NCBI GenBank assembly: GCA_030549335.1
Contig: JAUKPH010000017.1
Location: forward strand, 3,279,001 to 3,343,000
Direction: 5' to 3'
From: Pontederia crassipes
Lineage: Eukaryota; Streptophyta; Magnoliopsida; Commelinales; Pontederiaceae
Length of the DNA: 64,000 nt
A program made the translations under genes and the position numbers. Each line of letters opens with the position of its first letter. Positions within the stretch are counted from its first letter, which is position 1. This document shows, piece by piece, positions 54,201-64,000 of the stretch. Below the pieces are notes generated by a model. It saw only the letters and a program-made list of their open reading frames with translations. It was not told the origin of the DNA and ran no database searches.

Positions 54201-57200
54201 ACACCTAATGATCTGATATAGCTACTCACTATATAGCAACAACGAATTAGTTAAACAGAAAATGCACAAGATCCATGAAAGGTGATGTCATTGAATTACC
54301 TCAGTAGAGTAGACAAAGATAATACACGTATATATGGTTCCCAAACTAGAACAAGTAGCATCAGAGCAGTCCCTGTAGCCAAAAAAGATGAGATATGGGA
54401 AATTTGCAATTTACTTCTAAAATGCAGCTAAAAGAAATCCACTAGTTCGCAGCGAAAAACATTAAAAAAAAACTCCAGACCATTTTTTTAAGTGAGGATA
54501 AAGGCCTTAATCTGAATACAGACTGAAGCAGATACTGCTGCATATAACGTAGAAAATCTCTTACACAACAAATATGGTAAACAATAAGAGGTCATGATAA
54601 TACATATAACTCCTGCCTATCTTCTTAGAAGTGGTTAATGCAAAGCTTTCAAAAACTCTGAACTGTAAGAATAATTTCATAATGATATGAAACTTGCCGA
54701 ACCATAATGAGTGCTATATAATTGATCATTTTTGCACCACTAGTTGACACATGTTCTTTAACAGGGGTAACATTTACCAACTAACCTATCATGGAGAATA
54801 TTAGTTCTATGTAAAATAATTTATGACTTTTTTACCCTTGCAGTAACTTAAATAAAAGATTAGTAACAATTTGTTATTCGTTCATTCTAGAATAACCAAG
54901 TAGCAGATGAAAAAAAAGATGAACTCTCTAGATTTTTGTGGGAAAGAACTAGTAATATCCAAGTCCACAAAAGCATAACTAGTTTCAGTAAGAGAATTGC
55001 CGTTTTGCACGACGACATAAAAATGAAAAGCCAATTAGAAAAGCTAGCACAAGGCACTATTCCTTTTTTTAATTCAAGATTCTAATTAAGTTTACAGGAA
55101 AGAAGTTGAAAATGCAGACATGGATATTACTAGTTGAGAATTCCAACTTGATGCAATCCTTAACAACGTTGTTGGTCAAAATATCAAAGAAGCTTGCCTA
55201 AAGAAAACAACTTGTGGTGCATGAAGATGGATTCAGTCATTAAATAACATGCTTTGAATTTCTCAAATATGAATGATGAATCACTCAGACTTTGGTTAGT
55301 ATACTATTGCATACAGTTATATTTAATTTGGGCAACTTATTTCATATCTCTAACATGCGCGGATGCGTTCCAAAACTGCCAAGACTGGCGATGCCACCAA
55401 AGATAAAACCCATTAACTCCTGAAGCTGACAAAACTATACACCAAATAAGTATTCATTCTATTTTTTGTTTCCTTTTTCCAAAATCTGTAGTGATTTTCT
55501 TTTTGAAGAAAAAGAACAAATCACTACCATTAGGCATTAGGTCACTAATAAGTTTCTACTATGTTGTGTTCCCCTTTCTTTTCATCTTACAACACATGAT
55601 GGAACTAGGGTCATCCCAATCAGATCAATGGGATGACAGTTTCTCAACCCGAATATATAAAATGAGAATTTTGATCAAATCACACATTGGGTATACTAGG
55701 CCTTCTAACTCCTTAAGGGGCCTGCCAAAATTGATTATTCTGCATCTGACAGTGTATCAAACAAGTCTGTGCATATATGCAGGCACGAAGCTAGTCTATG
55801 AAACAAACATATAATAAAAACATTTCTAAGAAACACTAAAAATGGAAGGCAAGAAATATCAATCATTTCTTTTGTAAATTGATTCTTCGACATTTTTAAT
55901 TCTATCAGACAAAATCTGTGCATATGTGCAGGCCTCATGCTAGTCTCTAAAAAAATCCCCAATAGAAACATACCATAAGCAACAGTCGCAAATGGAAGGC
56001 GGGAAATATGCTTCAGTTTCTGACTGAAGGAATAGTAACCCTGCAAACCATGAATGAAAATATGTTTAAGGTACATCTAAATGCGCCCAGGTAACCTGAA
56101 ATTCAGATCAATAAACAATTCATCATAAAACAATGGGAGATATTGTAATCTTTCTTCTCACAGATAACTTTTTCAGTGACCGATAATACTATTTGTCTAA
56201 TTAATCTTCCATTTTCTGGTACAACAGTTAGATAAATAAAATAAAAAACGCTATCTAAAATCCTGTGTAAACCAATCCGTTATGCAGCTTTCCCTTCACT
56301 TTTCTTCACAAGAGGCTGTTTTCAGGGGTTGAACCAATATGACCTCATGATTGCCGAACAAGCAACTTATCTGCAGCCCTAAGACTAACTATCTAGAAGA
56401 GAGGCCTAATTAAAACTGAACATGATCATATTAATGACATTAATTTTATTAGAAGACACCAATTATCTGTTAAAGATGTGCATAGAAATGATTCCTTTAT
56501 TGACATTCTTTAGTTACTATATGAATAAAATACAACAACAACAACAACAACAACAACAAAGCCTTATCCCACTAGGTGGGGTCGGCTACATGAATCATAC
56601 GACGCCATTCGTTGATCCATGTTCATAAGATTCAACAGGATTTTATGCTGGCTGTCGGGGCCTAACACAACCCTCCTCCTTTATTCGGGCTTGGGACCGG
56701 CTATAAAATATAGGCAGAGTTTACTATATGAATAAAATAATGAGTGAAAATCTTTCCAATTAAATTAATTTTGACTATTTTTCCTGTGCTATTTCTTTTT
56801 TTTTTTTGTCTTGCAACATATTGACAGGAAACCTATCCAATTAAAAACAGGTTGCATGGTACACTCATCCTTTTTTGACAAACCCTCTTAGATAATTATC
56901 CCAAGCAACCAACAAAAACAACAACAAAGCCTTATCCCACTAGGTGGGGTCAGCTACATGGATCATACGACGCCATTCCGCTCTATTAGTAACCAAACCT
57001 TTCGATATATTATTCACCAATAGATCTTGCTCTATTAGTTCGCCAAGTGTCCGCCTTGGCCTCCCTCTCCCTCTTTTAATCGGACTCCAGATTATTTGAT
57101 CTACTCTTCTTACTGGCGCATCTAATGGTCTTCTCTGAACATGACCAAACCATCTCAAACGATTCTCTACCATTTTCTCACTAATAGGAGCCACTCCGAC

Positions 57201-59872
57201 TCGTTCACGTATATGGTCATTCCTAATCTTATCTAATCTTGTATGACCACACATCCATCTCAACATCCTCATTTCGGCTACCCCCACTTTACGTTCATGT
57301 TATCCCTTCATAGCCCAACATTCACTGTCATATAACACTGCCGGTCTTATAGCAGTACGATAGAATTTCCCTTTAACTTTATTGGGTACTTTTCTATCAC
57401 AAAGAACTCCAGAGGCTTTCCTCCACTTACACCAACCAGCTTGAATTCTATGATTAACATCGTCATCAATCTCACCATCTTGTCTTACAATTGATCCTAA
57501 ATATTTAAACTTTGTCACTTGAGGAATTATATCCTCCCCTAGCCTAACTTCCAAATCGTCTCTAAGTTGTTTATTTGTGAAATTACTATGCATATATTCT
57601 GTTTTATTCATACTTAAACGAAAACCCTTTGACTCCAACGTATTTCTCCATATTTCCAATTTTGTATTAATCTCTTCTCTTGAATCCGCTAAAAGTACTA
57701 TATCATCCGCAAATAGCATGCACTTAGGTACCTCCTCTATAATACTCTCGGTTATAGCATCGATAACTAAGTTAAATAGATACGGGCTTAAAGCTGATCC
57801 TTGATGTAGGCCAATTCCTATAGGAAATTCATTTGTCTCACCTCCGAATGTCCTAACCCTAGTCAATGCTCCATCGTACATATCTTGTATTACCTTAATG
57901 TAGGCAACACTCACCCTCTTCTTTTGCAAGGCTTTCCAAAATACATCTCTTGGTACCCGATCATACGCCTTCTCTAAGTCAATGAAAGTCATATGTAAGT
58001 CTCTTCTCCTACTTCGATACTTCTCCATCATCCCCCTTAGTAAATAAATCGCCTCTGTAATGGATCTTCCTGGCATGAACCCAAATTGTCTCTCAGAAAT
58101 ACTAGTCTCCATTCTCAATCTATGCTCAATCACTTTTTCCCATAATTTCATTGTGTCATTTAAACCCATAATTATCCCAAGCAATGTCATTTAAACAGCA
58201 CTGTGGAGAACAGAGAAGATTGGAGTTTGGGAACAATACAACTTTTAGCAAGAAGATTTACCTGCAAGCGCACCTTTCTGACCTGATAAACCCAATATTG
58301 CTGAAATATGCCTGTCAAGTATTAACTATTGAGCTGAAAGAGTCTAACAAAACAAATATTTGCATAGGTCATAGTATTAGAATGAAAATTACAATGTAAG
58401 AGTTGACAAAATCATGTGTCGTGTATTTCTAATTATGTATCATACAATAAGGAAACATGTATTAAGCCCCTTAACCTTCTGTGAAATCAAATGAAATGAA
58501 ATGCAATGAGAGGGAATCAGGTAAGAAACACAGTAATTCTATGCTGCAGAAAGTTGGCAAATTTGATAATTTCATGAATCAATTTAGATACTAGGGTGCA
58601 TAAAAAGGTCAAAGGTTAAGGGAACTTAACTAGCTCATTTCGAAACAAAGGCCTTACATTTAGTTTCAATTGAGAAAAGAAAATTAGGTAGGCTCTCAGA
58701 TCTGTCAAATGTTCTATGCATTAAGATAGATCAAATTCATTGACACTGTGTTATACAATGCTTGGTATGTTCTTGGATCTTTGTTCACATGTACAAAAAA
58801 ATGAGATTAACTATTTCATTTTATAAACATGTGAAAGATTTCTTATTGTTTTGACATGAGAAAAACAAAAATAAAGCAACACTGGGAACCATACATATTT
58901 AGTATGCAACAACAAACACTACATAGTTCTTTCAGTTGAGAAAGAGGCTATGAAGAAAATTTATGAAATCATACACTGGACCTGTGATTAGCAGGAGAAC
59001 GGCATTAGAACTGCAAAGCAACTGCGGAATTAACTTTGGCACGAGAAAGAATATCCATGGAGCTGCCGCGGCCACCACAGCATAACCTGCCTACAGAGAA
59101 AGAAACCAAACCTGAGCGCCCACATAATGCTCAACATATGAACCAAGAAGTCATACTTTCCATGACAAACAGGAAACAGTTTACAAGAATTAAAATTTCA
59201 GAAACAAAAAAGTATCCTTGCCAATACGACGCAGTATAAGATGCCACCAAAGACGCTTCTCCGTTGTCTCTGTCCCGACAAAGGTGCTTCATGCAGTATA
59301 TCAAGAAACCTTCCATGTTAAAACAGGTAAGCATCAGCTAGAAAGAAGAAAAATCAAACTGAGAGTTCATCGTGCAACTGCAATTATCCCACAGCTCCGG
59401 AATCCAATATTTGAACAGAAATCATTTCCTCTTTCCGGAAACAGTTATGCCTTGATTCATTCATATAAAATCAGAGCTCTAAAAGGCGTCAACATTTCAA
59501 GCGGGACAGTCAATTGAAATGTGACACCAACTTCGCATACATCAAATCAAATCCCGCGATTTGCACAGGGCATTGAGATCAGATTCGGCAAAAGATTGAG
59601 GCAAACGAATTGTGCTCGCGGCAGCTGGATACAATGTTCATGAGATCCCCGCAAACAGCAAAGTTGGCCTAAGAATTTCATTTCCTCCATTCGTTTACGC
59701 ACTAGGATTATCAGAAATTTGAGGGAAAATATAACGATAAAGGCATTAAACCTAGTTTGAGAGAAGGAAGGTGAGTGTTGGGTACTCACAAGTTGTTCTC
59801 CTCGGCAGCGAGGAAGGCGGCGGCGGCGGCGCCACCGGCTGGGGAGGAGGTGGAAGGCCTCTCGTGCGACAT
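48288..59872 (-). CDS. TMEM192/FIP1-like membrane coiled-coil protein
   Basis: Fourteen exons: 59872-59790, 59309-59222, 59090-58982, 58311-58262, 56040-55974, 54372-54300, 54125-54070, 53007-52911, 51931-51847, 51160-51098, 49676-49617, 48714-48622, 48521-48459 and 48383-48288. They give 360 residues with all phases agreeing. Residues 1-28 are Ala/Ser-rich. Hydrophobic segments lie near 50-75 (GGILYCVVLAGYAVVAAAAP), 82-97, 128-145 (ALMLLVLVW) and 156-177 (RIVMLIEVTCAGCFMSIYIG). From about 225 to 345 the protein is a long coiled coil (ENIHYLSEEVLRLQECLSKY, MNQVHSELRLARNLLAERDS, YIEENERLRAILGEWSARAA). This matches plant proteins annotated as FIP1 with a TMEM192 domain. The cellular role is not certain. 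Intron 2 (59221-59091) is GC-AG. Introns 4 and 11 carry RTE insertions. Confidence 0.88.
49406..49529 (-). mobile_element. Truncated RTE tail, 84 bp, 20-bp TSD
   Basis: The insert 49426-49509 is flanked by identical 20-bp copies (49406-49425 and 49510-49529; core CATATAACGTCGTTG). It consists of the TTG repeat, CTTATCCCACTAGGTGGGGT and about 45 further bases of RTE tail. It is in intron 11 of the FIP1-like gene. Confidence 0.9.
53341..53412 (+). mobile_element. Truncated L1-type LINE tail, 48 bp
   Basis: 53353-53400 ends GGTAGTCATCC, a T-rich stretch and an A-run, and is flanked by GTGGAGGATGAT on both sides. Together with the target sequence it can still form the GGATGA/TCATCC stem of this LINE family. 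It lies in intron 7 of the FIP1-like gene. Confidence 0.78.
56514..56739 (-). mobile_element. Short non-autonomous RTE, 188 bp, 19-bp TSD
   Basis: The insert 56533-56720 is flanked by TTACTATATGAATAAAATA on both sides. Reading the minus strand: AAACTCTGCCTATATTTTAT, GCCGGTCCCAAGCCCG, CCCCGACAGCCAGC and the RTE tail with TTG repeat. The 5' end coincides with the junction in the chimeric copy at 41.25 kb, so this may be the full length of a small family. Confidence 0.9.
56892..58184 (-). mobile_element. 5'-truncated RTE LINE with 17-bp TSD
   Basis: The insert is 56909-58167 (1259 bp), flanked by ATAATTATCCCAAGCAA at 56892-56908 and 58168-58184. The minus strand runs from inside the reverse-transcriptase domain to the end of the ORF, then a short 3' UTR with the ACCCCACCTAGTGGGATAAG tail and a TTG/TTTG repeat. 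The exact duplication shows an insertion young enough to be undamaged at its edges. It lies in intron 4 of the FIP1-like gene. Confidence 0.93.
56940..58165 (-). pseudogene. RTE reverse transcriptase, partial, one stop
   Basis: The frame opens inside the RT (LWEKVIEHRLRME) and has RQFGFMPGRSITEAI, MTFIDLEKAYDRVPR (first catalytic Asp), GLHQGSALSPYLFNLV and MLFADDIVLLAD (the ADD catalytic pair), all intact. Later MLRWMCGHTRLDKIRNDHIR and RLRWFGHVQRRP mark the RTE C-terminal region. At 57300-57302 a TAA interrupts a single continuous frame; the codon position and context suggest CAA to TAA. The N-terminal endonuclease is missing through truncation, so the copy cannot move by itself. Confidence 0.92.
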
Positions 59873-61112
59873 TGGAGACGCGTCCCGATTTGGAATGTAA
59901 GCAGCAGCGGTTGCGCTCGACAGCAGAGACCTGGCAATTGTTGATGAATTAATTTTTTAATTAATAATTAACGATCGCTATGAGAGAAAAAAACAACAAT
60001 CAGGATGTGATAAAAAAAACAATAAATATATATAATTTTCATTAATAAAAAATTTATTTATTTATGTTTAGTTATAAGTTGATGCGCGAGTCTCCATCTA
60101 ACTTGAAGTAGGGATGAAAATAATTCGGTGGGGTCGGATCAAATTTTAGATATAAAAAAATAATGATTATTTTTTGGATTGTTTTTTAATATTAAAAAAT
60201 ATCACCTTAAAATTATCTTAGAAAAATAAAAATCACTCTCTAACAAATCAAGTTTTTCAGAATCCTACTTTTATATAATTATATTTAAAAATATATTTAA
60301 TAACTTAAAATTAATATAAAAAAATTAATTTTATATTAAATACAAAATATATTACGAAAATTTTAAAGTTATTAAATTAGTGCTTGATAATATGATAGAA
60401 AAGTATAAATTTTTATACAAAAAATATTATATTTATAATAAAAAATTAATAATCTATGTATTAACTATATAAATAAAAAATTATAAATAAAATGGGTTCC
60501 ATGGCCCTATAATTTTTTAGAGTGGAATCATAATTTTAACGAATGAATTTTTATAAAAATCATCTTAAATTATATTCAAGTCTCTAATTTTTTTATTTTT
60601 TGTCGGATGAATTTTTTCGGTTTTTCTTACGCCCCAAACTACAAGACGTATATGCATAAATTTAGCTTACGAAAGAAATCTCAATTTTAATTTTTTTATT
60701 ATTTACTCTTCTTATGCATAGATTTAGCTTAATATTTCTAAGAATTATCCATCAATCTAGACAAAAAAAGGCACGATGGTGGAGAATAATTTGAATCAAA
60801 TAAAGAAATATGATTAAATTAATTGAGAGCAGAACTTTAAAGATTATGGACGAAATCTATAAATCCAATTTATATTTTGTCTAAATAATGGCAATTGTCT
60901 AATTAAAAAATGAGAAGAAGGCTGGAAATCGATGAAAATTGTATTTTTTAAAATATATGTATATTGTATTAATTTATGGGGTTTATTTTTATAACCAGAA
61001 AGATATAAGGGAAAGTTTGAAGCTCCTATATAAAATTTAAAATGTAAATGGATTTTAACCCCTAAATCCTGATTAAAAAAAGCGATTTTTTTCTTAGAAA
61101 AAAGTTTCCTGA
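59873..61112. other. AT-rich intergenic DNA
   Basis: The bases next to 59873 are the promoter and 5' UTR side of the FIP1-like gene. Beyond about 59950 the sequence is very AT-rich with long runs and no gene. Confidence 0.45.
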
Positions 61113-61558
61113 GATTTTGTTTGGATGGAGAATTTAGTAGAGTGTATTATGTTTAGTTTGAGTAATATGACTTTAAACATTATGTTTGATATAATTTTTA
61201 TAAAAATAAAATAATATTAAATTAAATTAAATTAATCAAACATCTTGTAAAAAGATTAAGTTCGTCATATAATTAAAAATAAAAGCCACCAAGTTAATAA
61301 TTTTTAAGGTTAAAAATAATTATACTCTTTTATTCTTTTTCTCAATCAAAATTAAAATAAATAAAACATATTTTGTAATAATAAAGGTGTTTATCAAACT
61401 GTCTTAAATGGAATTTATAATTTATATTCAAATAAAAAATAAATTAAATTAACTCAACTTATTCCATAAATTTATATTTAAATATGACTTCTTATAAAAA
61501 GACTCATTTACTTCACCTTACTAACAAATTCCCCTATCATTAAAAATCCAAACAAAAC
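61113..61558. mobile_element. AT-rich inverted-repeat MITE
   Basis: The left end is GATTTTGTTTGGAT and the right end, read on the other strand, is TTTTGTTTGGAT, followed inward on both sides by GAATTTNNTAG-like text. The interior of about 420 bp is AT-rich without genes. The boundaries are good to a few bases, and no clear target duplication was found. The first 400 bases of the window resemble its right half. Confidence 0.5.
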
Positions 61559-62656
61559 ATAAGCTGTCTCATCACACTTTAGACATCAATATATGGGCTT
61601 GCAAACAAGACCCAAGTTAATCTGTCCTTGTGTATTAACCCAAAAAAGTGGGCATTCATTTCGTAATTGTTAACATTTATAATTTGGTGCTCGATATAAT
61701 TACAGGTACTATCCAATGTGTTTGTTGATTTGAAACTGTAATTCTGGTAACATCACTTTTACCCTAGTAATTATGGATTTAAAATAAACCGATGTTAACG
61801 ATAATTAGATAAGCTAAATTAAGCTAATGGCCCATACGTAAATCAATCGATTCATCCTAACAACACAAATGGGAAAACACACAAGATTTTGGGAAATCAA
61901 GAGATCTCTTGTATTCCATGTTGTTGTTATCAAAGAATATATTTCTCGTGCCATCATATTTTCAAGTTGTAGATTTTGCTCATTAGTTGTGACATTAGGT
62001 GGTATTCCACCATGATCTGTAGCATGCATCTTTAGTTTATGATAGAATTCGCGAAAGAGAAGAACAACAGTACAAGTTAAGGAATGTTTTGGATGCATGT
62101 TAGAGGTTGTTTAGATAGAGATGTCATAAGTTCACAACATATATTATGCTTTTGTTGTGGATGCTCTGTATGCATCTTCATCTCTCAGATGCAAAAAAAA
62201 AAATTGATCTTTCTTATATTACTTTAAGAGCCTTATGCGGAATAGCTACCTAATTGCCATTGATATGAGACTAAATTGTTTGCATAATGTGGATCCCCTA
62301 TGTTGTTAACTAACGTATTATATATATTACACAAGGAGAGAGGAAACAATTCAAATACCTGAAACTGACCAAGCCATTCATGCATGAACAAAAGCATGGC
62401 CTAATTTAATAACATTGGAGGCTGCATCATCTCAAACGTTCCTGCAATGGTCCATGGTTTCCAGAGATTTTACAATGGTTTCATACTAAATGCGAGTGGC
62501 TTCTTTAATTAGCCATTAATTTTGACAAGAGAAAAAAAAATGCTTTGAGATAAGAGATGCTTAAGAGGCACTAAATGTGTGATCTAAGCCCCACAAATAT
62601 GTGAGCTTCTCACCTGTTAGTAGTAAGGCTGATCCTTAGCTCCAAGGATTCTGTTG
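61559..62656. other. Promoter region of MS1-like gene
   Basis: No gene is supported. A 94-codon minus frame at 61814-62098 has no domain. The last few hundred bases before 62657 should include the promoter and 5' UTR of the MS1-like gene. Confidence 0.4.
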
Positions 62657-64000
62657 ATGTCGAAGATGCAAGTCAGCATTGGAGGATTACGAAAGCGGAA
62701 AAGAGCCGAGAAGAGTTTCAAATTCAGTTCATTTTGTGAACAAGGAGAATTACCAGGTAGCCTCAGTGGTTCATTCCGGGAGAAGATGAAGGTCTTGTTG
62801 AGCTATGGCCACCAAGAGGCCATTGCCCAAGGGGGAGCACAGTGCAGTTCGTTTCAGCTAGAACTCAATCACCATCCACCTACACGCATCTGTTTATTCG
62901 TCGTCGAGGAGATCGCCGGAAAGTCACTGTGTCGACAGTGTCAATATTGTCGTTCTGCTGGTATCATTTCTGAAAACTTTTGTCCGTCTGTCAGCTTGAT
63001 TGCTTAATTCATCTGTACATGTATGACTGTTCTGATAATTTGAAATCATCATGAACATAAAGATAAAACGTTTCTTTTGACAAATAGTGAAATTTTAGTC
63101 AAGTTAGAGAACTGAAATATTCCATTGATGGTGCACTTGTTACCTGGTTTGTACTAGTGTTTTTTTGCTATGGTGTTGAGTTAGTTAATGTAGACATAGT
63201 GTTTAAACTTGTCCTCAGTTGCATCATTATACCTTTGTCATGTTTGTTGATAGACATAATTTGACACAGGAAGTTAGATTTCGATATCTACCTTCATAGT
63301 TTATCATGCACATTGTATGAAATGAGAATAATTCTTCTTAACATCAGAGGATGAATATTTGTGGAATTTCTAGCTGTCCCTCAAATATTAGTAGAAATAT
63401 GACAAGAATGCCTTTGCTTTGAGAGATGATCTCATTAGGTTGGGGTCACCACATGATATGCAACGAAAGGTTCCACTTTGTGCTACCATCAAAGAATGCA
63501 ACATCAGAAAAAATTAAGGTTTCCATTCAGGGTCTGTTAGAGAAGGATGCAAATGCGTCAAAATCAGACTTGATGCGTGCAGTTCTGCATTCCAATGGTT
63601 ATGGGCATTTGCTTCAAATCAATGGCTTCGAAGGGGGTTCTGATTTCCTCTCTGGACATCAGATTCTAGACTTCTGGGACAGGATATGCACTGCATTGCA
63701 AGTCAGGTAGCAGCAGTTCCTTCTCATCTCCTATCCTACCCTGAAGTTGAATCATACAATTCACGCAGAAAGATGAAGTCAGAGAAAGATTTGTTTTGAC
63801 TCTACCTTATGATAAAAGAGAATATCATTATGTTACACCAGCGCATAGTGCTCTCTCAACAATATGTTACCTAATTCTAAGTGCTATATGTTCAACTTTT
63901 TTCTTATTGCTCAATTCATTTGCAGGAAGATAAGTTTGATCGATGTCCCAAGGAAGAACAGTATGGAACTGAGGTTGATACATGGTGTGGCATATGGCGA
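62657..64000 (+). CDS. MALE STERILITY 1-like PHD-finger protein (partial)
   Basis: Three exons are in the window: 62657-62960, 63439-63706 and 63926 to the edge, with phases agreeing, about 215 codons. The start MSKMQVSIGGLRKRKRAEKS is followed by KFSSFCEQG, SFQLELNHHPPTRICLFVVE, CRQCQYCRSAGWGHHMIC, RFHFVLP, LHSNGYGHLLQINGFEGGSD, GHQILDFWDRICTAL and VPRKNSMELRLIHGVAYG. These match the N-terminal half of the plant MS1/PTC1 group, nuclear regulators that act in the anther tapetum for pollen-wall formation. The PHD finger that defines the family should lie beyond the window. The related MMD1/DUET and At1g33420-type proteins share the architecture, but the HHPPTRICLFVVEE text fits the MS1 clade best. 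MS1-type genes are narrowly anther-expressed, so annotation pipelines may miss it. Confidence 0.85.

Noticed and set aside
1..64000. A bacterial-style operon, defence system or biosynthetic cluster
   Set aside because: All genes are spliced or plant-type and unrelated to each other in role; no operon, toxin or phage-like arrangement is present.

Overview
This is a nuclear DNA window from a flowering plant. The evidence is spliced genes with GT-AG introns and plant-specific protein families, Ty3/gypsy, RTE and L1-type retroelements, hAT, Mutator and Tourist DNA transposons, and plastid DNA copied into the nucleus. The very GC-rich single-exon ANTH gene, next to AT-rich intergenic DNA, suggests a monocot, probably not a grass. 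The species cannot be fixed from sequence alone.

Layout. 1-7.34 kb: a decayed minus-strand Ty3/gypsy element with both LTRs, preceded by a leader fragment and unclassified repeat-like DNA. 8.99-9.96 kb: a 976-bp non-autonomous hAT element with a perfect 8-bp target duplication. 12.0-19.7 kb (+): a six-exon RAD7/AMN1-type leucine-rich-repeat gene. 21-24 kb: repeat-like DNA with a possible hAT remnant and short tandem repeats. 24.28-27.35 kb: a Mutator-like element with long terminal inverted repeats. It holds a patchwork of plastid fragments (trnS-UGA, rpoC2, 23S rRNA, psaA, trnR-ACG, ycf2) and a nested GC-rich hAT-like segment. 27.9-29.5 kb (+): an intronless ANTH-domain clathrin adaptor gene. 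32.1-36.5 kb (-): a five-exon plant protein of unknown function. 38.2-46.7 kb (-): a seven-exon DUF1279 (FAM210-like) membrane protein whose second intron is swollen to about 5.5 kb by retroelements. 48.3-59.9 kb (-): a 14-exon membrane/coiled-coil protein (TMEM192/FIP1-like) with three RTE insertions in its introns and one GC-AG intron. 62.66 kb to the window end (+): the 5' part of a MALE STERILITY 1-like PHD-finger gene.

The five complete gene models were built exon by exon. In each, the phases of all exons agree and the total reading frame is closed: 967, 523, 255, 168 and 360 codons. The genes do not form a pathway; they are ordinary neighbours on a plant chromosome.

No defence or biosynthetic system is present. 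The most unusual content is the record of retrotransposition. Four RTE-derived insertions carry 17-20-bp duplications. A fifth has a 27-bp duplication and fuses host-gene sequence to an RTE tail, which looks like 5' transduction. There is an L1-type family with a 3' stem-loop, including a 3.2-kb copy that has ORF1-like zinc knuckles but no visible reverse transcriptase. There is also a series of 10-26-bp A-rich or T-rich inserts bracketed by 11-18-bp direct duplications, which look like extremely truncated LINE insertions.
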